Shown: positions 1-7,782 of the stretch, piece after piece
Position numbering within the stretch: position 1 is the first letter of the stretch
Layout of the letters: every line of letters begins with the position of its first letter
Assembly (NCBI RefSeq): GCF_902729405.1
Contig: NZ_LR746496.1
Coordinates: 3,906,001 to 3,970,000, forward strand
Source of the DNA: Acididesulfobacillus acetoxydans
GTDB lineage: Bacteria > Bacillota > Desulfitobacteriia > Desulfitobacteriales > Desulfitobacteriaceae
Reading direction: 5' to 3'
DNA: 64,000 nt
Notes under the pieces: model-generated
The model's database searches: none
What the model was told of the DNA's origin: nothing
Seen by the model: only the letters and a program-made list of their open reading frames with translations
Program-made: the position numbers and the translations under genes

Positions 1-60
1 GCGCTGCGATCGCTGACGCGAGCAATCGGCTCAAACGTATGCATCGCGCGCCTGAAAAAA

Positions 61-82
61 GAGGAGAGCTCTCGCTCTCCTC
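61..82 (-). terminator. Rho-independent terminator of the ferredoxin gene
   Basis: A 9-bp perfect stem (GAGGAGAGC with GCTCTCCTC) closes a 4-base loop. On the minus strand it is followed by six T residues (bases 55-60 are A on the plus strand). It lies about 120 bases beyond the ferredoxin stop codon and faces the right way to end that transcript. Confidence 0.85.
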
Positions 83-200
83 CGGAAGTCCTTAACCTCG
101 TGCCTCATGCAACCGATTTGATCAACCTCGATTCGCCTGGCCGATAAAACTTTACTTGTTTACGATGTTCCGACTGTTTAAGGTTCTGACTTCTCAGGAC

Positions 201-371
201 TCAAGCTTTGACAGGCGCACCCGTTGGGCAGACCTCGGCACAAGTACCGCACTCCGTACACAGCTCAGCGTTGATGACATACTTATCGTCACCCTCGCTG
301 ATTGCCTCCGAAGGGCACTCCGCCGCGCACGAGCCACAGGCTATACACTCGTCCGTAATAACAAAAGCCAT
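201..371 (-). CDS. 2[4Fe-4S] ferredoxin
   Basis: A 56-residue bacterial-type ferredoxin. The start ATG (369-371) is preceded by a GGGGAGGT ribosome site. Two CxxCxxCxxxCP motifs are visible, with Cys9/12/15/19 and Cys38/41/44/48, each able to bind one cubane cluster as is standard for clostridial ferredoxins. The mature length of about 55 residues fits the family. It would be a soluble one-electron carrier for anaerobic redox enzymes. It is flanked by its own promoter (407-436) and terminator (61-82), so it is probably monocistronic. The physiological partner cannot be read from the sequence. Confidence 0.93.
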   Translation of the reverse strand: MAFVITDECIACGSCAAECPSEAISEGDDKYVINAELCTECGTCAEVCPTGAPVKA

Positions 372-406
372 CTTTTTCTACCTCCCCTTCCCCCTCAATT
401 AAAGTC

Positions 407-436
407 ACTATAACACAAAAGAAAGGCGGAAGGCAA
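407..436 (-). promoter_or_regulatory. Predicted sigma-A promoter of the ferredoxin gene
   Basis: On the minus strand a TTGCCT -35 box and a TATAGT -10 box are separated by 18 bases, about 35 bases upstream of the ferredoxin start codon. Confidence 0.6.
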
Positions 437-590
437 GATGAAATAATCTATCGCGTCCATTAATTCGAGCAATTATGCGGTGGCGCGAACCCCGATGACA
501 GCCGAAGTGTTGGTTGGCCTGCTCTCACAAAACCAGGCCGGTCCGTCCCGTCGAATGTCGGGCGAGGGCAAGAAAGCCGCCGCTTGTCGC

Positions 591-746
591 TCACACCTCG
601 CGTTCCGGGCGATACGGCACCTGATAGAGCCTGCGCAAGCAGTGGCCGCAGTAGGGAAGCACCCGGTTCGACACCTGGTTGCGGCGAAAGACGACTGAGT
701 TCAGATCTTCGTGCTCAAATCCACATGAGCGGCATTTTTCCAGCAT
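591..746 (-). CDS. Small zinc-ribbon-like protein
   Basis: A 51-residue ORF whose ATG (744-746) follows a GAGGTG ribosome site at 8-base spacing, which favours this start over longer in-frame ones. Two CxxC pairs (Cys5/Cys8 in CRSCG and Cys33/Cys36 in CGHC) suggest a single zinc ribbon. I do not recognise a family. It lies just downstream (minus strand) of the coxE-like gene, separated by a 24-bp tandem repeat, and could be its last cistron or a separate gene. Short length and lack of a recognised homologue keep confidence moderate. Confidence 0.55.
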   Translation of the reverse strand: MLEKCRSCGFEHEDLNSVVFRRNQVSNRVLPYCGHCLRRLYQVPYRPEREV

Positions 747-816
747 CGTTTCTGCACCTCGATTTGTGTCCTTACGAACAATTGTTATCAAAAATAGTAT
801 GCTCAAAAGACTTCTT

Positions 817-864
817 ATTTAAACGACACAAGGCTGCCTAATTTAAACGCCACAAAGCGGCCTA
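817..864. repeat. 24-bp tandem duplication across the coxE stop codon
   Basis: Two adjacent 24-base copies (817-840 and 841-864) differ at three positions. The second copy contains the stop codon of the coxE-like gene, and the first repeats that stop codon in frame. See the findings. Confidence 0.8.
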
Positions 865-2199
865 ACCCAACCGTTCACTCAGAATTCCGGTCAGGTGCCC
901 CAGAGTATAGCATTCATACATCCGGCAGTGGCTCTGGAACTGCTCGATCGTCTTGATTTCCGGCCAGCGCCGCTCCGGCAGGGTGTTCAGCCATAAGATC
1001 TCCCTCACCCGGCGGCGGATGAGAGCCAGATATTGGGCGGCCCTTTCTCCCTCCAGGGTCTGGCTGTCACTTAAAATAATAAACACCGTGCGCCGGGTAA
1101 GGACCTGTGCCTGCGTATGCACCAGCTCTTCCAGAGCAACCGCCAGATTCGTTCCGCCCCCCCAATTCTCACCGGCTGCCGGCAGGGCCTCCCGAACCAT
1201 CTCCTGAAAAGACTTCCCGCTGCGCACCTCATCCGTCAGGCGGGCCAAACGCTCGCCGAAAGCAAAGGTCTCGATACCGCTCACAACCGTGGACAGTCCG
1301 TAGATAAACTGCAGGACAAACTCCGTATATTTCACCATCGAACCCGACAGATCGCAAAGCAAGACGAACTTCGGCCGGCCCCTATGCCGGCTCCGGTAGC
1401 GCCTGGCCAGCAAAACCCCGCCATAGCGCATGTTCGCCCTCAGAGTGCGGCGCATATCGATCCCGCCCCGGCGCCGATCCGCCTGATAGCGGCGGGAAAT
1501 TTGGCCGGCGAGGCGTTCGGTCAGGCGGCGAATCAGATCCGCCACCTTGGGCCAATCCTCGGGAGCGATCTTCTTCAAATCTTGGGATAAATATGCTAAC
1601 TCCTGGCGCCTGATCGCCTCTTCCACTTCGGATAGGACTCCGTTGGCTTCACCCGGAGGAAGCAAAGGAAAATCCTCGCCCAAGCGGTGGCGCCAGTATT
1701 CGAGCGAGCCCCGCACAGTCCGCTCCAGGATCGGCTGAAAGGCATGGTCCACCGGGATTCCGCTCTTCATTCCCTCCGAAGATTTTGCCAAAAAACTCCT
1801 CAGGCGTTCTTTTTCCTCCTCAGGCAGCCGGGCGTAGACCGTCCGCTCTTCCTCGCTGAGCGCGAGTTCCCGGCCTTGGAAGCGCAGCTCTTCATGCGTC
1901 TGCCCGATGTCTTCCCGCCATTGGGCTGCTTTTTTTTCCGCCTCTTCCTGCCAGGCTTTCTTTTGGTCCGGAGGCGCAAAATAGGCGCGGAAGGCTTCCT
2001 CAAACCGGGGAATCTGGTTGGGCTCTTTGACCAAGGTCGCCGCCAGAACCGCCTCCACTCGGTTTCGGTCCTCCATACCCACCAAAGCCAGGCCTTGCGC
2101 GGCATCCAGTATCTCCGACGCGCTGATCCGGATCCCCACCCGACGCAGGAGCCCGGCGAATTCCACCAGGTGCCGGTCCGGCTCGCTCACGGTCTTCAT
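862..2199 (-). CDS. CoxE-like von Willebrand factor A domain protein
   Basis: A 445-residue protein of the CoxE/VWA family. The C-terminal half carries a MIDAS motif (DLSGSM) typical of metal-binding VWA domains; the N-terminal half is charged and helical. The start ATG (2197-2199) overlaps the stop of the upstream MoxR-type ATPase gene as ATGA, so I prefer it to a longer frame running into that gene. In known systems (CoxD/CoxE of aerobic CO dehydrogenase, and MoxR/VWA pairs generally) the ATPase and VWA protein act together as a chaperone that inserts or activates a metal cofactor. The client here is unknown; molybdenum hydroxylases elsewhere in the window are candidates. Confidence 0.8.
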   Translation of the reverse strand: MKTVSEPDRHLVEFAGLLRRVGIRISASEILDAAQGLALVGMEDRNRVEAVLAATLVKEPNQIPRFEEAFRAYFAPPDQKKAWQEEAEKKAAQWREDIGQTHEELRFQGRELALSEEERTVYARLPEEEKERLRSFLAKSSEGMKSGIPVDHAFQPILERTVRGSLEYWRHRLGEDFPLLPPGEANGVLSEVEEAIRRQELAYLSQDLKKIAPEDWPKVADLIRRLTERLAGQISRRYQADRRRGGIDMRRTLRANMRYGGVLLARRYRSRHRGRPKFVLLCDLSGSMVKYTEFVLQFIYGLSTVVSGIETFAFGERLARLTDEVRSGKSFQEMVREALPAAGENWGGGTNLAVALEELVHTQAQVLTRRTVFIILSDSQTLEGERAAQYLALIRRRVREILWLNTLPERRWPEIKTIEQFQSHCRMYECYTLGHLTGILSERLG

Positions 2200-3161
2200 A
2201 TCCGTCCTGCCGCCTGCCCGGCCTCGCCGGCCGGCGCCTGGGCCCGGCGCGGCTCCGCCTTTTTCCCCGGAGCGGCGGACCTTGCTTCCCAAAGCAGCTT
2301 TTCCGCTCCCATCTCCCGGTAAAAAGCCTGAACATCCTCCTCACTCTTGAGAAGAAGGGTCAGGGTCGCGTCCACCCAGGCAGGATCCAGGTCTTCCCGG
2401 CCCATGAGCAGAAGGGCCCTCGCCCAGTCCAGCGTCTCCGCAATCGAAGGAATCTTGTGCAAAGCCACGGTTTCCCGCAAAATATGAATAGCCCGCGCCA
2501 CCTGCACCGCCAGGCGCTCCGGCAATTCCGGCACTTTCGTCCTCAAGATCCGGACCTCTTTGCTGACCGACGGGGATTCTACATGCAAAAAAACACAACG
2601 CCGCTTTAACCCGTCCGATAGCTCCCTCTCACCGTTGGAAGTCAAAACCACCAGCGGGCGCTCCTTGGCCCGAACCGTCCCCATTTCCGGAATCGTAACC
2701 TGGAATTCTCCCAACAGTTCGAAAAGAAACGCTTCAAACTCCGCGTCCGTCTTGTCAATCTCGTCAATGAGAAGGACCGTGGGTTCCTCGCTCACCAGGG
2801 CCTGCAGGAGAGGCCGGGGCAAAAGGTAAGACTCGGAAAAAAGATCCTCCTCCTCCAGGCTCTCCCGCTGCAACTGGATTTTCAGCAGCTGCCTCTGATA
2901 ATTCCACTCGTACAGAGCCCGGGTCTCATCCAAACCCTCATAACACTGCAGGCGCACCAGATGGGCTTTAAAGACCTGGCTCAATACTTTGGCGATTTCC
3001 GTCTTGCCCACTCCGGGAGGCCCCGTCACCAGAAGGGGCTTGCCCAACTGAACCGCCAGGAAAACCGTCACGGCAATGCGATCTTCCGGTTCCGTGATGT
3101 AGCCGGCCTCGGTCAAGCCTTGTTCAAATTCTTCCAGGGTCATTCTTGCCGCCAAGGCCAC
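2196..3161 (-). CDS. MoxR/CoxD-type AAA+ ATPase
   Basis: A 321-residue AAA+ ATPase. Walker A (GPPGVGKTE) is near residue 45, Walker B (LLIDEIDK) follows, and LTSNGERELSDGLKRRC is a sensor/arginine-finger region typical of the MoxR group. The GTG at 3159-3161 follows an AAAGGAAG ribosome site; an internal ATG six codons later is the alternative start. It is translationally coupled to the CoxE-like VWA gene by a 4-base overlap. MoxR-VWA pairs remodel metalloenzymes, and CoxD unfolds apo-CO dehydrogenase for cluster assembly. The C-terminal tail is rich in Ala, Pro and Arg and probably disordered. Confidence 0.85.
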   Translation of the reverse strand: MALAARMTLEEFEQGLTEAGYITEPEDRIAVTVFLAVQLGKPLLVTGPPGVGKTEIAKVLSQVFKAHLVRLQCYEGLDETRALYEWNYQRQLLKIQLQRESLEEEDLFSESYLLPRPLLQALVSEEPTVLLIDEIDKTDAEFEAFLFELLGEFQVTIPEMGTVRAKERPLVVLTSNGERELSDGLKRRCVFLHVESPSVSKEVRILRTKVPELPERLAVQVARAIHILRETVALHKIPSIAETLDWARALLLMGREDLDPAWVDATLTLLLKSEEDVQAFYREMGAEKLLWEARSAAPGKKAEPRRAQAPAGEAGQAAGRI

Positions 3162-3403
3162 CGCTTCCTTTCATCCTGTTCTGAACACCCCCACGACGTC
3201 CCGGCACTCCGGGGTCAACAAGCAATTCCAGAACCCGTCTGTCTTAGTGCCATGATACCAGATACCGTGCTGTCCACCCTTGGTCCCCCCGCGGGTTCGC
3301 TCGTTTTCCGGTGAAAATGGCTTCCGTCTTCATGCTAACTCCTGAACCGATAGGTCATGAAGGTTGTGCCCTCTATCGGAGCCGCCTTATGCGGCTTGGG
3401 GGT

Positions 3404-4165
3404 CTAGTTAAGAATTCCCGCCCGGCGGACGATCTTTTCCACCGCCTGAACGGAAACAGCCTCATCCGGCAAGTCATAAAGGGCTTTCCCAGCCAGGTCC
3501 TGGGTCACAACCAGCGGGTCGAGCGGGATATCCCCGATTACTTTTAAACCGGTCACAGCGATCTCGTCCGCCAGAGAGTCCAAGCTGTCCGGAACGGTTT
3601 TGGTAACGACCAGATAAACCTCACCCACCTCAGCCTTGAGGCCGCGGATCAGGTCATTGACCCGGCCGGCAGAACGAATTCCCCGGGCTGAGGAATCGCT
3701 GATGACAAACATGATATCAATATGCGGGATCGTGCGCCTGCTGATGTGTTCCAAACCGGCTTCCGTGTCCACCGCCACAAAATCATAGTTCTCGCCTAAG
3801 TCTTCCAGGTATTTGCGCAAAAGATCGTTTGGGTAACAGTAGCAGCCCGGACCCTGGGGACCCCCCATGACCAGCAGATCGATGTCCTTTGATTCCACCA
3901 GGGATTGCTGCAGCTTATATTGGACAAAAACGTCTTTGGGCATACCCGTGGGAATGGACTTGGGATTCTTCGTCTCCTCCAAAAGATCGGAAATCGTCGC
4001 CGTCACCTCCAAACCCAACACCTCATTCAGGTTCGCGTTCGGATCGGCATCCACCGCCAGAATGGATATTCCTTTTTTCTCCCGGATCATCTGCCTGAGC
4101 ATCAGGGCCGTAAAAGTGGTCTTGCCCACACCGCCCTTGCCGGCGACCGCCACATATTTTGCCAT
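3404..4165 (-). CDS. cooC: CooC/AcsF-type nickel-insertion ATPase
   Basis: A 253-residue MinD/Mrp-family P-loop ATPase. The deviant Walker A GKGGVGKTT spans residues 9-17, and the CxC motif (Cys108, Cys110 in GPGCYCYPN) is the nickel/zinc-binding signature of CooC proteins. CooC loads nickel into carbon monoxide dehydrogenase C-clusters; AcsF does the same for acetyl-CoA synthase. The ATG is preceded by AGGGGGAG. The CODH itself is not in the window. The presence of CooC suggests that the organism has an anaerobic Ni-CODH, probably of the Wood-Ljungdahl pathway. Its position beside a CoxD/CoxE-like pair is notable. Confidence 0.88.
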   Translation of the reverse strand: MAKYVAVAGKGGVGKTTFTALMLRQMIREKKGISILAVDADPNANLNEVLGLEVTATISDLLEETKNPKSIPTGMPKDVFVQYKLQQSLVESKDIDLLVMGGPQGPGCYCYPNDLLRKYLEDLGENYDFVAVDTEAGLEHISRRTIPHIDIMFVISDSSARGIRSAGRVNDLIRGLKAEVGEVYLVVTKTVPDSLDSLADEIAVTGLKVIGDIPLDPLVVTQDLAGKALYDLPDEAVSVQAVEKIVRRAGILN

Positions 4166-4301
4166 GATTAACTCCCCCTACCCTTTAAACATTTATAGCA
4201 TTCTCCCCCGCGGAGAGTTTTATCTCCCCTTAAACGAGTTTACTTTATGATAACAGAAAACTCCCGCAAAAACTATGATCGCGCGCACACTCTTGCCTCT
4301 C

Positions 4302-5033
4302 TCAGAAAGGCAGTGGAATCACCGGCAAAAACGCGCTTACCCTGCCCAGCAGGTCGAAAAACACCAGGACTCCCAACACGACCAAAATCGCTCCCCCCAG
4401 CCGGGACACCCACTGCACGATGCGTCCGCTCTTGCGGATCCAGGAAGCCGCCCGCTCGGCCAGCAGGGCAAAAAGCAAGAAAGGAAGCGCCAAGCCGAGA
4501 GAATAAAGCAACAGGAGAAAAGCGGCCTCCCCAGTGCTCCCGCTCGAACCCGCCATAAACAGGATCCCGGAGAGCACCGGCCCAATACAGGGCGTCCAAC
4601 CCGCGGCAAAAGAAAGCCCCAAAAGAAAAGCCTTCCCCCCGCCGGCCCTTAAGGCCTTCTCCTCGCCGGCCCCGGTTCCCGCCTGCATGTGAATTCTTTT
4701 CTCCATCATCAGCCAGGGAATCCTCACGATGCCGAGCATTTGCAGGCCGAAAATCACGATAATTAAGCCCCCCACCCGCATCAAGAGGGTCCGGTGGGCG
4801 CCCACCGCCCGGCCCAGGGCGCTGGCCGACGCCCCCAGCAAAACAAAAACCAAGGCAAAGCCGAGCACAAATAAGAGTGAGCGGGCAATCAGAACCCGCT
4901 TGGCCACCTTTCCCGCCAGCGAACTTCCCAGCAGGAAAGAAAAATAGGCCGGTACCACCGGAAGGACGCAGGGCGAGAAAAAAGAAACAAGTCCTCCCAG
5001 GAAGGCCAAACCCCAACTTACATTCATTTGCAT
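4302..5033 (-). CDS. ccdA: CcdA-type cytochrome c biogenesis / thiol-disulfide transport protein
   Basis: A 243-residue integral membrane protein with six hydrophobic segments. The two family cysteines are present, in SPCVLP (about residue 22) and TPCIGP (in the fourth segment). CcdA shuttles reducing equivalents from cytoplasmic thioredoxin to extracytoplasmic thiol proteins used in cytochrome c maturation or sporulation. The ATG at 5031-5033 was used; an ATG two codons later has slightly better spacing from the GGGTGG ribosome site. A strong promoter lies at 5255-5283. No cytochrome c synthase (ResB/ResC) or thioredoxin-like partner is adjacent. Confidence 0.9.
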   Translation of the reverse strand: MQMNVSWGLAFLGGLVSFFSPCVLPVVPAYFSFLLGSSLAGKVAKRVLIARSLLFVLGFALVFVLLGASASALGRAVGAHRTLLMRVGGLIIVIFGLQMLGIVRIPWLMMEKRIHMQAGTGAGEEKALRAGGGKAFLLGLSFAAGWTPCIGPVLSGILFMAGSSGSTGEAAFLLLLYSLGLALPFLLFALLAERAASWIRKSGRIVQWVSRLGGAILVVLGVLVFFDLLGRVSAFLPVIPLPF

Positions 5034-5564
5034 CCACCCGCCCGGGTGATTTCAACGTTTCTCTCCAACCCTCCAACTCCTCTCATAAGTACCCGGGCCT
5101 CTTCGGCACCTGCGCCGTCGCCTCGGTGTCACCGTGGGGCTTGTCCCTCACGCAGGCCCGTGTCCGCTGTGTGCGCCGTCATTTTGCCCCGGTATCACCA
5201 CTGTGCCGGTCCGTCCACTGATGCCGCCTCGATATTGCCAAGGGCTCGGTTCTTATTATACCCTGACCTGCGCCGTCTGACAAATACCACCCGGGGGTAA
5301 TCCGTGCCCGCGCGTTTTTCCTTCAGACACGGCCGGTACCGAGGCTGACAGTGCTTGTTTCCTTTATGACACCGGTACCGCGACCACCTGGGTCTTTTCC
5401 GCAGGCGGGTCTCGGCAGGAACATGGCGGAAGTTACACCTAGGCCGAGCGTACATTCTGTCCCCCGGGAACATATTTTAACCAACTTTTTAAAGACCGGT
5501 TACCGAGCACTTACGCTTTTCGGAACGAACCTTTAAAGATACATGGTAAACTCTAACAAATACA
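5034..5564. other. Intergenic region, no credible gene
   Basis: Apart from the ccdA promoter (5255-5283) and about 215 bases of ccdA leader, I see no ORF with a ribosome site or recognisable protein in either direction. The right part adjoins the gene remnants and may itself be decayed sequence. Confidence 0.5.
5255..5283 (-). promoter_or_regulatory. Predicted sigma-A promoter of ccdA
   Basis: On the minus strand TTGTCA and a perfect TATAAT are separated by 17 bases. This predicts a start near 5248 and a leader of about 215 bases before ccdA. Confidence 0.75.
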
Positions 5565-6020
5565 TTGAGGAGGGATACAGCCAGTGAAAGCTCGAACGAA
5601 TCATTTGACCACTATTTCGGTACTTATCCGGTCGCCAAGAATCCAGCAGGTGAACCACCCTTCTATGCAGCCCCGGGCACGCCCACGATTAACGGACTGA
5701 GTGCCGCCTTACTTTCCCATAATCCCAACCAGGCCAATCCACAGCGTTTGGACCGCTCTCAGGCCCACACGGTCGACTTCGATCACGGCTACACCTCGGA
5801 ACAAAAATCCTTTGACGGCGGTCTGATGGACAAGTTTGTCCAAAATGACGGACACGGCAATACCCAGGTCATGGATTATTACGACGGCAACACGGTTACC
5901 GCTTTTTGGAATTATGCCCAGCACTTTGCCATGAATGACAACTACTTCGGTTCAAACCTGGCCGTAAACTCCAGCCCCGGCATGGCAGAGCACAGTCCGC
6001 TTGGTCCGGAAGTTGAATAG
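5565..6020 (+). pseudogene. Remnant of a phospholipase C / acid phosphatase-type phosphoesterase
   Basis: The frame contains SFDHYFGTYP, NGLSAALLSHNPN, LDRSQAHTVDFDHGYT, EQKSFDGGLMDKFVQ and YYDGNTVTAFWNYAQHFAMND. These are hallmark segments of the N-terminal part of the phosphoesterase family (phospholipase C, AcpA). Full enzymes are 400-600 residues; this frame stops after about 150. The usual secretion signal and the metal-binding segment before SFDHYFG are missing, replaced by a short unrelated sequence next to a GAGGAGG ribosome-like site. It is therefore truncated at both ends and very probably non-functional. It is one of few plus-strand coding signals here. Confidence 0.8.
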
Positions 6021-6028
6021 GTACGACA

Positions 6029-6062
6029 GAAAATGCACCACGCACTGCGCGGGTGCATTTTC
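6029..6062. repeat. Inverted repeat between two gene remnants
   Basis: AGAAAATGCACC (6029-6040) is matched by its reverse complement ending at 6062, with about 10 bases between. It sits exactly at the junction of the two remnants and could be a relic of a rearrangement or insertion. Confidence 0.55.
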
Positions 6063-6247
6063 TCGCCTTATATACCAATGAGCCCACAGACGCCGACGTT
6101 TTCTCTGCCCTGCCGGAAAAGGAAAAGGCGGTTACCCGAAACAAGGATAACCGCCGGGTGTCCTTTATTTTCTTCAGCATCCACGGCTATACTGACCGGC
6201 CGGAAGCCTTGGCCGCGGCCCGGAACGATGTGGTGTTATGTGAATAG
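6053..6247 (+). pseudogene. Remnant of a second gene, possibly the C-terminus of a DUF234-type ATPase
   Basis: This 64-codon frame has coding-like composition and ends in RRVSFIFFSIHGYTDRPEAL followed by AARNDVVLCE. This pattern (aromatic strand, G-Y/F-T-D, then a D-V-V-L strand) resembles the restriction-nuclease-like C-terminal domain of AAA ATPases such as the DUF234 group, but that is from memory. There is no ribosome site, and the apparent GTG start lies inside an inverted repeat (6029-6062). I infer a decayed C-terminal fragment adjoining the phosphoesterase remnant. Confidence 0.45.
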
Positions 6248-6250
6248 ACC

Positions 6251-6625
6251 CTAAAGGGACTTGCCGATCAGGAAACTGGTAATTAGGACAGCCAGGACAA
6301 ATAAGGTGATAAACGTATACAGGTGGTCTTTTTCCATCAGAAACAAAAGGACAGAAGCCGCCACCCGGAAGACCGGGGTGGCAATCAAAAGCACGAGTCC
6401 CAGAGTGATGATGGCAGCGGGCTTAAACAGGAGCAGCCCCGCCCATAGAAGAGGAAGGGAAGTGGGAAAGACATCGGCCGGATAGCCCGAAGCCCCTCGG
6501 ACAAAAAGCAGGACCAAACCCAAGGCCATCACTATGGCCGAAAAATAAACGCCAAAACGCAGGCTGGAACTGATGAACAATTCCGCATCAAACAAATTGG
6601 CCTGACCGCCGGCTTTTTTGTCCAT
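6251..6625 (-). CDS. DUF1634 membrane protein, partner of TauE/SafE exporter
   Basis: A 124-residue protein with three predicted membrane segments, matching the DUF1634 family in length and in its FISSSLRFGVYFSA start. DUF1634 genes are commonly found beside TauE/SafE transporters, as here. The ATG at 6623-6625 overlaps the TAA of the upstream transporter (TAATG) and follows a GGTGG element inside that gene, so the two are translationally coupled. A longer TTG start is possible but less well placed. Function is unknown; it is presumably an accessory subunit of the anion exporter. Confidence 0.82.
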   Translation of the reverse strand: MDKKAGGQANLFDAELFISSSLRFGVYFSAIVMALGLVLLFVRGASGYPADVFPTSLPLLWAGLLLFKPAAIITLGLVLLIATPVFRVAASVLLFLMEKDHLYTFITLFVLAVLITSFLIGKSL

Positions 6626-7458
6626 TACATCCACCAACCCTTCCAGAGCATCTGCAAAGCCACATACAGCAAAATGGGAATAAAAATGAGACGCAAGGTC
6701 TTGTTATTTAAGCGCTCCATCACTTTGGTTCCGGCCTGCGCCCCCAAGAGTACGCCCAGAGCCACAGGACCGGCCACCAGGGGATTGATGTCGCCGCGCG
6801 AAAAGTAAACCCCGGCGCTGGCCGCGGCGGTCACCCCGATCATAAAATTGCTGGTGGCGGTGGACACTTTCATCGGTAACTTCATGAAAACATCCATGCC
6901 CAGGACTTTGAAGACCCCGCTGCCGATGCCGAGCAAGCCGGAAATGACACCCGCTCCGTACATGACGGCATAACCGGGGTAAACCCCGGTGACTTTGTAG
7001 GCCACGGTTTCGTCCAGCGCTTTATCATAATACTCACTGCTCAATTTCAGACGGGTGGCTACCGGATGTTCCACGACATCCACGGGCAGCTCGGAATGCC
7101 TTTTCTGAAACATAGCGACGGCGGAATACATCATCAACACGGCAAAAACGATGTACAACACTTTGGGTTCAACGAGACCGGCGATAAAAGCCCCGCTGAT
7201 CGCACCCAGGGTGGTCGCGGTCTCTAAAAACATCCCGATCCGGATATTCGTAATCTTGTCCCGGACATAAGCGATGGCCGCGCCGCTGGACGTGGCGATG
7301 ACCGAGACGATACTGGCGCCGATGGCCTCATGAATACGGACTCCCAAGAGCAGCGTCAAGGCAGGAATGATAATGATTCCGCCTCCCAGACCCAACAACG
7401 AACCAACAAACCCCGCCAAAATAGAGAAAAGAAAAATGATGAGACTTGACCCAATCAA
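6625..7458 (-). CDS. TauE/SafE-family sulfite/organosulfonate exporter
   Basis: A 277-residue polytopic membrane protein with the family glycine-rich first repeat (FVGSLLGLGGGIIIIPAL) and a second repeat near residue 175 (SGLLGIGSGVFKV). TauE/SafE proteins move sulfite, sulfoacetate or other anions across the membrane; the substrate here is not determinable. I place the start at the TTG at 7456-7458, because a strong GGAGGAGGG ribosome site lies just upstream and would be inside the gene if the upstream TTG were used. A terminator-like hairpin at 7505-7535 separates it from a small upstream peptide ORF. Confidence 0.85.
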   Translation of the reverse strand: MIGSSLIIFLFSILAGFVGSLLGLGGGIIIIPALTLLLGVRIHEAIGASIVSVIATSSGAAIAYVRDKITNIRIGMFLETATTLGAISGAFIAGLVEPKVLYIVFAVLMMYSAVAMFQKRHSELPVDVVEHPVATRLKLSSEYYDKALDETVAYKVTGVYPGYAVMYGAGVISGLLGIGSGVFKVLGMDVFMKLPMKVSTATSNFMIGVTAAASAGVYFSRGDINPLVAGPVALGVLLGAQAGTKVMERLNNKTLRLIFIPILLYVALQMLWKGWWM

Positions 7459-7504
7459 AAAATGACCCTCCTCCAATTAACCATTCGAACCCAGTGAACC
7501 CATA

Positions 7505-7535
7505 AAAACAAAACAAATGCCCCTGTACGGCATTT
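7505..7535 (-). terminator. Terminator or attenuator upstream of the TauE/SafE gene
   Basis: An AAATGCC/GGCATTT 7-bp stem with a 7-base loop (7515-7535) is followed on the minus strand by a T-rich run (TTTTGTTTTT type). It lies between the small ORF at 7561-7635 and the TauE gene. Confidence 0.6.
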
Positions 7536-7560
7536 ATCTTTCTATCTCTGAGCTTACCCC

Positions 7561-7635
7561 TCAAAAAGCCCACTTTCTGCCGTACATTTTGTCCAGGGTT
7601 CCCTCAAAAAAACGCACCACTCCTTTGAAACCCAT
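7561..7635 (-). CDS. Candidate 24-residue peptide in a self-contained transcription unit
   Basis: The ORF starts with ATG and encodes MGFKGVVRFFEGTLDK followed by MYGRKWAF, then TGA. An extended -10 promoter (TGnTATGAT, 7701-7706) lies upstream and a T-tailed hairpin (7505-7535) lies downstream, which is the layout of a small gene or a leader peptide before the TauE transporter. The ribosome site is weak, and so short an ORF can occur by chance. The aromatic/basic composition is amphipathic-helix-like. I do not recognise a family. Confidence 0.35.
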   Translation of the reverse strand: MGFKGVVRFFEGTLDKMYGRKWAF

Positions 7636-7700
7636 TTTTGCCGCACTTCAGACCCGAAGCCGATCAAAGTCCCTTTGTACCCTCTCATCCTCTGTCTTAT

Positions 7701-7709
7701 ATCATACCA
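7701..7709 (-). promoter_or_regulatory. Extended -10 promoter upstream of the small peptide ORF
   Basis: The minus strand carries TGGTATGAT, an extended -10 element; the -35 region is poor. It would drive the 7561-7635 ORF and possibly the TauE/DUF1634 genes by read-through. Confidence 0.45.
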
Positions 7710-7782
7710 CTTTTTACCCGATAATACTAGAATTTAGCCGGCTTGTGAAATCTTGAGCTTAGCTGTTCTCCGTCGCCATCCC

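Noticed and set aside
5195-5473. Minus-strand 92-codon frame upstream of ccdA
   Set aside because: It covers the ccdA promoter, is very rich in Arg and Cys and has no ribosome site.
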